51,363 bases of DNA from Actinomyces naeslundii (GTDB lineage: Bacteria > Actinomycetota > Actinomycetes > Actinomycetales > Actinomycetaceae), in NCBI RefSeq assembly GCF_001956585.1, contig NZ_MSRR01000029.1, forward strand, positions 1 to 51,363, given 5' to 3'. The notes under the pieces are model-generated. The model had not been told where the DNA came from, made no database searches, and worked only from the letters and a program-made list of their open reading frames with translations. Below are positions 45,301 through 51,363 of this stretch, piece by piece (the stretch's first letter is position 1; every line of letters begins with the position of its first letter). The translations under genes and the position numbers were made by a program.

Positions 45301-46113
45301 ATGGACGCCGAGCTCATGGCCGAGCCCGAGGCTCGTGCCATGTTGCCCGATCCTGGCGCCGTCGAGCTCAACGATGTCGTCTTCGGCTACCGTGCCGACG
45401 AGCCCGTCCTGGGTGGAGTGTCGATGAACGTGCCCGCGCGCAGCATGTGCGCGATCGTGGGCCCCTCCGGCAGCGGCAAGACGACTATCGCCCGCCTCAT
45501 CGCCCGCTTCTGGGACACCGGCTCCGGGACCGTGCGCGTGAGCGGCACCGACGTGCGCGACATGCCGACCGCCCAGCTCATGGAACAGCTCTCTATGGTC
45601 TTCCAGGACGTCTACCTCTTCGACGACACCCTGGACGCCAACGTCCGCATCGGCGACCCCGCGGCCGACGACGAGCAGGTGCGCTGGGCTGCGGACCTCG
45701 CCGGCGTCACCGAGATCGTCAACCGTCTGCCCCACGGCTGGAGCACCCGCGTGGGAGAGGGTGGGCGGGCCCTGTCCGGCGGCGAGCGCCAGCGCGTCTC
45801 CATCGCTCGGGCCCTGCTCAAGCGCGCACCGATCGTCCTGCTCGATGAGGCCACCAGTGCCCTGGACGCGGAGAACGAGGCCAATATCGTTGCCGCGATG
45901 CAGGAGCTGCGGCGCACCTCGACACTTATCGTCATTGCCCACAAGCTCGAGACGATCGCAGCGGCCGACCAGGTCATCGTCCTCGACGACGCCGGGCAGG
46001 TCGCCCAGTGCGGGAGCCACGAGAATCTTGTGGAGGTGGACGGTCCTTACCGGAGCTTCTGGGAGCAGCGCACCCGGGCGCGCGGCTGGGCACTCGTATC
46101 GCGGGCGGAATGA
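42304..46113 (+). CDS. Fused double ABC exporter (TMD-NBD-TMD-NBD), 1269 aa
   Basis: Two complete half-transporters in one chain. Half 1 has membrane helices at about 70-330, then Walker A LLGPSGSGKSTLATL (about 420), signature LSGGQEQRIAIARA (about 524) and Walker B VILLDEATAMADPES. A linker at about 625-690 leads to half 2, with Walker A IVGPSGSGKTTIARL (about 1051), signature LSGGERQRVSIARAL and Walker B IVLLDEATSALDAENE. Bacterial type IV exporters are usually two separate half-size chains, so the fusion is unusual. Both sites keep catalytic Glu residues. The ATG has GAGG 6 nt upstream. Resemblance to IrtAB-like siderophore transporters and the nearby possible iron box suggest metal or siderophore traffic; drug export is the alternative. 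Confidence 0.92.
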   Translation: MSTQAQRPAPGTSPQTAPQSSSRLSQPSTGPGRAGESGEQARRSNAQRSREGQAAIARLGAPVRTRLRIGQVLVLLSAVLAAAPYIALVQLGDILLRAYRVGVSPEPQQVRSAVMLLVSVYSTRLLLYFLALLITHLADLSLRDRLRRDIVERISHAPLAWFTASTSGRIRKAVQDDTTLVHTVIAHGPVERLNAVVTPLALLVCAFWIDWRLALLAVSTLVLYVLTYSVSMRGMNEKTVEMDRKLAAISSTMVEFVSGIGVVKAFGRVGRAHSAYLAAADEFSAFYRAWAMPLVTVTCLSFTWVSIPVLLLVNLGGGALLIHTGAVTLPQVLATTLVALVLPAALITIASISWSYQLAGAAALRLCEVLDTPVLPTADRPERPRTALVEISGVSFSYGDTLAVDDASLVLEPGTVTALLGPSGSGKSTLATLIARFADPDAGAVRIGGVDLRDMDEPTLYSTVSFVLQDAQLLGTTVRENIALGRPDADLEQVRDAARVAHIDEEIMALPEGYDTVLGQDTALSGGQEQRIAIARAILLDTPVILLDEATAMADPESEAEIQEALSALVEDRTVLVIAHRPAAVRGADRIVVMERGRIVASGSHDDLVDEPHYRALLRQTGELGDVSALAGHGPVAAPDGPTRAGAGSKEEPPAALSPDAGVEADRPRPVPPVLTPEAETSRGASSLLARFRRLMLESSWRQTRGCLMLAAANGIASGAALVSLLPASVALGSGAPRWGLSFGGWLVTFGICGVVAAVTEFQGQRRGMSGALGFMHDVHHAVGDRIARLPLRWFNADSAGTLSRAVSQEMVALGESAAHFMYMLTSTSAACVVVWAGSWAWDWRLGLLLTVAAPLFAGLVRAARRLLDHGKSVSEPAERELATRIVEIARCQGALRSCRAATGYSRLASAFDDGARASRRSLWWETAGNVVNGALSQVIVVAMIALTASYAVSGTMEPLVAVAIIGMCLRFTTMLDDIGASVMGLEERRQMMNHLDAVMDAELMAEPEARAMLPDPGAVELNDVVFGYRADEPVLGGVSMNVPARSMCAIVGPSGSGKTTIARLIARFWDTGSGTVRVSGTDVRDMPTAQLMEQLSMVFQDVYLFDDTLDANVRIGDPAADDEQVRWAADLAGVTEIVNRLPHGWSTRVGEGGRALSGGERQRVSIARALLKRAPIVLLDEATSALDAENEANIVAAMQELRRTSTLIVIAHKLETIAAADQVIVLDDAGQVAQCGSHENLVEVDGPYRSFWEQRTRARGWALVSRAE

Positions 46114-46887
46114 TCGACCCGGAGACCGTCAACCGCGAACAGGGGGAGACTCTGAGCCCGTGCCTGCTCGGAGTCGGAGCGAGGCTCGGGGACGGATGTC
46201 ATTCTTGACTTCTCAGTAATGGACTGAGGCTAGCGTTTCAGCGGATTCATGGCGTTGATTCGTTCAACGATACGCTCTGCGCGGGCCTCAGTCCGCTTAC
46301 GGAAAATTCCTTGGGCAACGGCTCCTTGGAAGGACAATCCGCTTGTCGCCCATGGCGACGTTGACTGCGCCAATCTCTTTGAGGGTTCCTCGCTGGATCG
46401 TAGTGTCGCCATGAAGGCGGCGAAGCCGATCAGGGGGTGGCGTCGACCAGGCCTGCGAGGGCGCTGCACGTCATGATGAGCCGCCCTGGGCGTACGTCAG
46501 GGGCACGCCGTTCTCCGCGAGTGGCTGTAATGGGGCGTTCGTGCCGCTGGGGCGGAGAATCTCGGAGGAGGGCTGAGAGGGAAGTGAGGTCATGGGCGCG
46601 AATGCAGGCTGTGCATTTTTGAAACACAGTCTTCCATAATATTATCGCGACAATAATTTGATGACGTGGAAAATGTGTGCTTCAGGTGGGTGTGGCAGAG
46701 GGTGACTTAAGCTTAATGGTGTTTCGGGTTTGCGTGGACGTGAATTCCATTGCGTGGGTGGGCCTCGAGGTGAGAAATAGTCTGCATTGTTCCTAATGTT
46801 CGGTGTCGTGCTTTGCTGTGGCGTCAGTGAGCGCTATTCTTTTCCGCATTTTCCGATACTTGTTCCACGGGAAGAAAAGGAGAATTC
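46114..46887. other. 774-bp gap with no confident gene; possible gene remnant at 46230-46469
   Basis: The minus strand at 46230-46469 encodes about 60 plausible residues ending FRKRTEARAERIVERINAMN before the stop, but it has no ribosome site or recognised family, so it may be the tail of a decayed gene. From 46600 to 46880 the DNA is A/T-rich and probably carries the promoter of the next gene. No tRNA or complete IS is present. Confidence 0.35.
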
Positions 46888-47145
46888 GTGTCCGCTCTTC
46901 CTGCTGCTGTGCACGTCGACCCCTCCGCCCGTGTGCTCACCGCCAGCTCAGCAGCACTCCGGGGAAGGTTCGGAGCGCTGACCATGTTCGTGATCGTCGG
47001 GCTTGTGAGCGTGTGTCTGTGGGAGGGATATCCAGTGGACCTGATGTCACAGTCCCGCAAGCTGCCCGTGATCGCGATCATGGGCATGGTCGCGTGCGCC
47101 ATCGGGCTGCCGCTGAGCCGGAACCGGGGCACCCGATGTCGGTAA
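46888..47145 (+). CDS. Small membrane protein, 85 aa
   Basis: No family was recognised. The GTG is supported by AAAAGGAG with 6 nt spacing. Two hydrophobic segments are present, FGALTMFVIVGLVSVCLW (about 28-45) and LPVIAIMGMVACAIGLPL (about 59-76), with a basic tail (SRNRGTRCR). The N-terminus is therefore probably on the same side as the C-terminus. It lies alone between the ABC exporter and the convergent carboxylate-amine ligase. Confidence 0.65.
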   Translation: MSALPAAVHVDPSARVLTASSAALRGRFGALTMFVIVGLVSVCLWEGYPVDLMSQSRKLPVIAIMGMVACAIGLPLSRNRGTRCR

Positions 47146-47173
47146 TGTCCGGCAAGCCACTGACAAGCGGGGC

Positions 47174-48403
47174 TCAGGGCTTGGCAGCCAGCGAGAGCAC
47201 CTCGGTGGGGCGCAGGGGCCTGCCGGCGCGGGCCTCGGCCAGCAGCAGCCTGACGGCCGCCTCTCTCTGCCCTCCATAGGCCCCGACGGCGGCGATCTGG
47301 CGTTGGTAGGAGGCTCCCGTCTCCAGGGTAGCGCGCACGGAGTCCAGCTCGGCGGCGCAGCCGAGATCCTCGGCGACCGGGGCGAGCTCAGTGAGCATCC
47401 GCTCAACCGTGTCGCTGACCAGCTCCTCCTCGCCGGCGGAGTTGACGATGAGGATCGCGTCCATGCCGTAACGGGCTGAACGCCACTTGTTCTCGGCGAC
47501 GTACCAGTCGGGCATCGCGTCGAGTTCCTCGCCGCGGTCCAGGGTGCGGGAGAAGGATTCCACGAGGCACTGGGTCAGCGCTGCGATCCCGGCCAGCTCG
47601 GTCAGGTTCGTGGCGGCGTCGCAGGCTCGCACCTCGATGGTGCCCAGACGCGGTGAGGGGCGCACGTCCCAACGGATCTCGGTGAAGTCCTCGATGACGC
47701 CGGTGTGGACCAGGTCCCCGGTGTAGCTCTCCAGCTGTTCCCAGGTACTGAACTGCTCGGGGGCGCCGGCGGTGGGCAGCTGCTGGAACATCATGGCCCG
47801 GTTGTCCGCGTATCCCGTGTCCGCGCCTGCCCAGAAGGGAGAGGAGGCGCTCAGGCACTGCAGGTGAGCGGTGCGCGTGAGCAGGGCCTTGAGGATCGGT
47901 AGGACCTTGGCCCGGTCCTCGACCCCGACGTGCACGTGGGTGCCGAAGATGAGCATCTGGTGGCCCCACAACCGAGTGCGGTCCACCAGGCGGGCGTAGC
48001 GCTCGGCGTTGGTCACCTTCTGCACCAGCGGGTCTGCGAAGGGGTGGGTGCCTGCCGAAGCCAGGTCCACGCGCAGGGGATCGGTGACCGGAAGGACGCG
48101 GTCGAAGGCGAGGGCGATGTCCTCCACGCACTCTGCGACGGTTCGGCGCGCCCCGGAGACCAGCTCGATGGTGTTGAGCATCATCTCGCCGTGCATGTGC
48201 GGATCCGGGCCCACCTTCTGGAGGATCTCCTCGGCGCACTGGCGCAGGTCGAGGCTGTCGCGGTCGATGAGCGCCAGCTCCCACTCCACCCCCAGCGTGG
48301 ATCGCTCCGATCTGGTGAAGGGCAGGGACTGAGGCCGGCGGGCCGGCGGCAGGTCCGTTGTCGTTCCGGCGGCGGATGGGGTGCTCTGGTTCGTGTCCTG
48401 CAT
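47174..48403 (-). CDS. Carboxylate-amine ligase, YbdK-type (glutamate-cysteine ligase 2 family)
   Basis: A 409-residue ATP-dependent ligase of the GCS2 family. TLGVEWELALID at the N-terminus holds the metal-binding Glu pair. HGEMMLNTIELVSG, IFGTHVHVGVEDR, LSASSPFWAGADTGYADNRA and GTIEVRACDAATN follow, all GCS2 signatures. In E. coli YbdK such proteins have weak gamma-glutamylcysteine synthetase activity; the true product is often unknown. The ATG at 48403 is chosen as the first with a nearby CCAGGA and directly before the family region. It is downstream of the methyltransferase gene on the same strand (55 bp). Confidence 0.92.
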   Translation of the reverse strand: MQDTNQSTPSAAGTTTDLPPARRPQSLPFTRSERSTLGVEWELALIDRDSLDLRQCAEEILQKVGPDPHMHGEMMLNTIELVSGARRTVAECVEDIALAFDRVLPVTDPLRVDLASAGTHPFADPLVQKVTNAERYARLVDRTRLWGHQMLIFGTHVHVGVEDRAKVLPILKALLTRTAHLQCLSASSPFWAGADTGYADNRAMMFQQLPTAGAPEQFSTWEQLESYTGDLVHTGVIEDFTEIRWDVRPSPRLGTIEVRACDAATNLTELAGIAALTQCLVESFSRTLDRGEELDAMPDWYVAENKWRSARYGMDAILIVNSAGEEELVSDTVERMLTELAPVAEDLGCAAELDSVRATLETGASYQRQIAAVGAYGGQREAAVRLLLAEARAGRPLRPTEVLSLAAKP

Positions 48404-48458
48404 GTCCTGGTCATCTCCTCGGGTCCCTGACGGGGGGCCGGCAGGTGGATGCGGTGGG

Positions 48459-49757
48459 CTAGTCGTCGGAAGGCGCGTCGTGGATTCGGGACGTTGACGA
48501 GTCGGTTGATGGCCCCCTGGAGATGGGGTCGACGACGAGGACGACTCCCTTGGCCTTCTCGCCCACACGGGTCAGAATCCAGGTCTCCGACTCCTGACCG
48601 CTGAGTCTCAGTGAGGTGCGCAGCGCGTCGGGTGAGACGTCGACGCCGCGCTTGAGGATCTCCAGGCTTCCGACCCCCAGCTCGCGGGCTCGGGCCCGCA
48701 GTGTCTTGAGTCGTAGTGGCAGGATCTCGGTGAGCCGGAAGGAGCGCACGAAGGGGGTGGTTGCCTCATCAGGGAGCCGCTCTCCCGTGAGGTAGCCGAT
48801 CCGGGGCCCTACCGGCCGGGCGTCCAGGCGCTCACAGAGGTGGGCGACGAGCCCTGCGCGTACGGCGGCGCCGTCGGGGACGTGGATGATGCTGCCCAGG
48901 TCGTCGGGCGAGCTGATCGGGTCGACCTGAACCGGAGGCTGTGAGGGGTCAGCGGTGCTGGGGTCGACCAATGTGCAGGTGTTCACACCATCCGTCCCTG
49001 AGCGCATGATCAGTGCGGAGTGCCCGGGCCCCTCCGGGGCGAGCGGACCGCACCAGATGGCGGCTTCGACGACGTCGCCGTCCACGCTCACCCACTGGGT
49101 GTGGGAGTCCCGCGGCAGCGCGGCATGGTCGATGCCGGGGGCGACCTTGATACCGAGAGCGGGCACGGACTCACGCAGCGCGAGTACCCGGGACAGAGCC
49201 GGCGACCACTGCTCCGGATCAGTGATGCGCCGCCCCTGGGCCCGGCGGGCAGGGTCGGCGAAGACGGCGTCCACCCCTCGCTCGGCCAGGTCGATCTCAA
49301 GGGCGTCGGCGCACTCGACGCTCGCATGGGGGAAGGGCATGAGGTTGATGGTGGCCAGAGCGGCTGCGGCCTCATCGCGGTCAACGGCGAGTACCGGCAG
49401 GTCGAGCCCGGCCAGGGCGACGGCGTCGCCACCGATCCCGCAGCCCAGGTCCGCGACCTTCGTCACGCCCGCGGCCGCATAGCGGGCGGCGTGGTGAGCC
49501 GAGACGGCGAGTCGGGTGGCCTGCTCCAGGCCGTCAGCGGTGAAGAGCATCTGCTGGGCGAAGGGCCCGAACTTTGCTGCGGCCCGGGCGCGCAGACGCT
49601 GCTGGGTCAGCGCTGCCGCCACCAGGGCGGGGGAGTGGCCCTCCTCTCTCAGGGAGCGTCCCAGCGACAGAGCCTCGGCCGGGTCGTACGGGGGCAAGGA
49701 GGACAGAAGCTCCCAGCCCTCGGGCGTCAGAAGGAGCGCGACGTGGTTCTCAGCCAT
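48459..49757 (-). CDS. SAM-dependent methyltransferase with THUMP-like C-terminal domain
   Basis: A 432-residue protein. A helical N-terminal part (to about 95) is followed by the SAM fold: motif I VADLGCGIGGDAVALAG (about 101-117), the acidic VLAVDRDEAA, and a DPARR motif (VDAVFADPARRAQGRRI) in the catalytic position. The C-terminal 100 residues (FRLTEILPLRLKTLRARARE onward) are the THUMP-like domain of actinobacterial proteins of this type. They are often encoded near tsaD and groES, as here. A nucleic-acid methyltransferase is probable; the target is unknown. ATG at 49757 chosen; a GTG just before it is possible. Confidence 0.88.
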   Translation of the reverse strand: MAENHVALLLTPEGWELLSSLPPYDPAEALSLGRSLREEGHSPALVAAALTQQRLRARAAAKFGPFAQQMLFTADGLEQATRLAVSAHHAARYAAAGVTKVADLGCGIGGDAVALAGLDLPVLAVDRDEAAAALATINLMPFPHASVECADALEIDLAERGVDAVFADPARRAQGRRITDPEQWSPALSRVLALRESVPALGIKVAPGIDHAALPRDSHTQWVSVDGDVVEAAIWCGPLAPEGPGHSALIMRSGTDGVNTCTLVDPSTADPSQPPVQVDPISSPDDLGSIIHVPDGAAVRAGLVAHLCERLDARPVGPRIGYLTGERLPDEATTPFVRSFRLTEILPLRLKTLRARARELGVGSLEILKRGVDVSPDALRTSLRLSGQESETWILTRVGEKAKGVVLVVDPISRGPSTDSSTSRIHDAPSDD

Positions 49758-49955
49758 CACCCCAGATCATTCCATGGTGAACCCGTCAGTGCGCGTGATG
49801 TTCGCTGGGTGGGGTGCGAGGAGGGGCTCTCGGTACCTGTCGGGCAGGCGAGCGGGGAGGGCACTGTGCATGGAGTCGTGGGTAGGGTGGTGAACCGATG
49901 TCCGCATGCCTGCGGAGCCGGACGGCCTTGGATGGGGAAGATGGATGGGGAGTCG

Positions 49956-50762
49956 ATGACTGACGAGGAACCGCGGCTCGGGGGTGGTGCCGCTCCCGGC
50001 GACGTCGCCGAAAGTGAGGGTGCTGATGGGGACGACCCACAGGCGGCACCCCGCTCCGTGAGCCGTCGCAGGGCCCTTCTGCGGAGACTGATGCGGGTCT
50101 CGTTGGTCGTCGTCGGGGTCCTGGGGCTCATCACGGTCGGTGCCGGCACCTGGGCCTGGACCGTCAGTGCCGGACACATCGAGGTCGCCGGTGAGAGTGC
50201 CGACGGCGCCAATGCCGCCCGGGCCCCGGTGGCGATCGTTCTGGGAGCCGCCGTTCACGCCGACGGCCTGCCCTCGCCCTGGCTGGCCCACCGTCTCGAT
50301 ATCGCCGCCGACCTCTACACCAGTGGCCGCACCGAGGCGATCCTGGTCTCCGGGGACAACCGGCGCGTTGGGTACGACGAGCCCACTGTCATGCGCAACT
50401 ACCTCATCTCCAAAGGGATCCCCAGCCAGGCGATCGCCCTGGACTACGCGGGCTTCGACACCTACGACACCTGCGTACGGGCTCGCAGGATCTTTGGGAT
50501 CGAGCGCGCTCTGCTCGTGACCCAGGACTTCCATGAGCCGCGTGCGGTCGCCATCTGCCGCTCGGTCGGCCTGAGCGTCGACGGCGTGGGTGACTCACGG
50601 GCCCGTCATGACCGCATCAGCTGGGCCGTCAGCTGGACGCGCGAGCGCCCGGCCACGATCAAGGCCGTCATCGACGTCGTCTCCCGGCGTGATCCGACCC
50701 TGGGGCACCGTGAGACGAGCGTTGCGGAGGCCATCAACTGGACCCGGGAACACCGGCGCTGA
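49956..50762 (+). CDS. SanA/YdcF-family (DUF218) membrane protein
   Basis: A 268-residue protein. After a charged N-terminus (SVSRRRALLRRLMR) one membrane helix spans about 48-68 (VSLVVVGVLGLITVGAGTWA). The outside domain is DUF218-like: VAIVLGAAVHADGLPSPWL, AILVSGDNRRVGYDEPTVM, DYAGFDTYDTCVRARRIFG and ALLVTQDFHEPRAVAICR. SanA influences vancomycin barrier function in E. coli; a cell-envelope role is likely but not shown. The ATG at 49956 has GGGGAG 3 nt upstream; in-frame ATGs at 49932 and 49941 are alternatives. It lies upstream of groES. Confidence 0.88.
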   Translation: MTDEEPRLGGGAAPGDVAESEGADGDDPQAAPRSVSRRRALLRRLMRVSLVVVGVLGLITVGAGTWAWTVSAGHIEVAGESADGANAARAPVAIVLGAAVHADGLPSPWLAHRLDIAADLYTSGRTEAILVSGDNRRVGYDEPTVMRNYLISKGIPSQAIALDYAGFDTYDTCVRARRIFGIERALLVTQDFHEPRAVAICRSVGLSVDGVGDSRARHDRISWAVSWTRERPATIKAVIDVVSRRDPTLGHRETSVAEAINWTREHRR

Positions 50763-50800
50763 CGAGGACTGACGCCCATGGCGAAACCACCGCCGCGCTT

Positions 50801-50827
50801 TGGCACTCGCATTGACTGAGTGCTAAC
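50801..50827 (+). promoter_or_regulatory. CIRCE operator (HrcA binding site)
   Basis: TTGGCACTC (50801-50809), 9 bp, GAGTGCTAA (50819-50827). This matches the CIRCE consensus TTAGCACTC-N9-GAGTGCTAA except for one base in the left arm. It lies about 185 bp before groES and should bind the heat-shock repressor HrcA. Confidence 0.93.
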
Positions 50828-50841
50828 GCCGTCGTAGATTC
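50813..50841 (+). promoter_or_regulatory. groES promoter, -35 box inside CIRCE
   Basis: TTGACT (50813-50818), a 17-bp spacer and TAGATT (50836-50841) form a housekeeping-type promoter. Its -35 box lies in the CIRCE spacer, so HrcA binding would block RNA polymerase directly. It leaves a leader of about 165 nt before groES. Confidence 0.65.
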
Positions 50842-51012
50842 TCCGTCAGGCGCAGCGGAGTGCCTGCTCCGGTCCTGAGACGCGGGCGGGTACCTTCTGC
50901 GACTCGCACTCCTGCATCGTGCCGGACCGGCCCCCGCGACGGCGGTCGGGTACGCCTCGGGAGGGCGATCAAGCCGTTCTACTGCACGTTGAAGAGAAGG
51001 AGGAGGTCTCCA

Positions 51013-51309
51013 ATGTCGATCTCCATCAAGCCGCTCGAGGACCGCATCGTCGTCCAGACCGTTGAGGCCGAGCAGACCACCGCATCCGGCCTGGTCATCC
51101 CCGACACCGCCAAGGAGAAGCCCCAGGAGGGCAAGGTCGTGGCCGTGGGCCCCGGTCGCGTCGATGACTCCGGCAATCGCGTTCCGGTTGACGTTGCCGA
51201 GGGCGACGTCGTCATCTACTCCAAGTACGGGGGCACCGAGGTCAGCTACGCCGGTGAGGACTACCTCATTCTGTCCGCCCGCGACGTCCTGGCGGTCGTC
51301 ACCAAGTGA
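51013..51309 (+). CDS. groES: Co-chaperonin GroES (Hsp10)
   Basis: The 98-residue heptamer-forming lid of the GroEL chamber. It begins [20 protein letters not shown], has the mobile loop [19 protein letters not shown] and the core [25 protein letters not shown] and [13 protein letters not shown]. The ATG follows AGGAGGAGG. GroES alone is complete in the window. The last bases (AAGGGGAGGCAC) look like a ribosome site for a following gene, probably groEL, outside the window. Confidence 0.98.
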   Translation: MSISIKPLEDRIVVQTVEAEQTTASGLVIPDTAKEKPQEGKVVAVGPGRVDDSGNRVPVDVAEGDVVIYSKYGGTEVSYAGEDYLILSARDVLAVVTK

Positions 51310-51363
51310 TCCGCTGAGGCCGTGTGCGCCAATCGGCGCCGCGACGTGTTGAAGGGGAGGCAC

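Overview
The window is a high-GC actinobacterial chromosome segment, most like an oral Actinomyces-type organism. This placement is inferred from gene content and gene order, not from a search. Supporting points are actinobacterial S9 and L13 forms, a fused Nnr enzyme, a SARP/AfsR-type regulator, a three-gene SdhCAB, a CIRCE-controlled groES, and several genes that appear to be read from leaderless mRNAs.

Layout. 1-5673 (minus strand): three consecutive genes built on a 46-residue TPR-like repeat; the last is a membrane-anchored STAND-type NTPase that runs off the left edge. A 113-bp palindromic element sits between two of them. 5842-10581: an MgtC-like membrane protein, the transhydrogenase genes pntA-pntB, and a ROK/polyphosphate-glucokinase-like sugar kinase. 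10630-14416: truA, rplM, rpsI, glmM. 14643-21764: an accessory block with a coupled pair of unknown genes, a 1059-residue SARP-family regulator, a DrrAB-like ABC exporter and a ketopantoate-reductase-like enzyme. 21827-32323: coaA, glmS, acpS, nnr, alr, tsaE, an unknown membrane protein, tsaB, rimI. 32666-36258: sdhC-sdhA-sdhB. 36345-40197: an IS3-family transposase scrap, a small secreted protein, a HAD phosphatase, a lipoprotein and a tag-type DNA glycosylase. 40364-51309: tsaD, a TetR regulator divergent from a 1269-residue fused double ABC exporter, a small membrane protein, a YbdK-like carboxylate-amine ligase, a THUMP-like methyltransferase, a SanA/YdcF-like protein, and groES behind CIRCE.

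How it fits together. The backbone (truA-rplM-rpsI-glmM ... coaA-glmS-acpS-nnr-alr-tsaE-tsaB-rimI ... tsaD ... groES) is a housekeeping order for translation, amino-sugar and cell-wall precursors, CoA/ACP supply and t6A tRNA modification. It appears interrupted by accessory blocks at 14.4-21.8 kb, 32.3-40.2 kb and 41.4-50.8 kb.

The most interesting signal is a matched pair of promoters at 20676-20741 and 21772-21820. Each has TGAAACC-type heptamers repeated every 10-11 bp, then exactly 9 nt to a CAGSCT hexamer, then exactly 7 nt to ATG. This is the architecture known for SARP operators, and it lies next to a SARP gene with no recognisable biosynthetic cluster. The second is the three-gene TPR/STAND cluster at the left edge, a possible uncharacterised signalling or defence locus. 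No tRNA, rRNA, CRISPR array or complete insertion sequence was seen.
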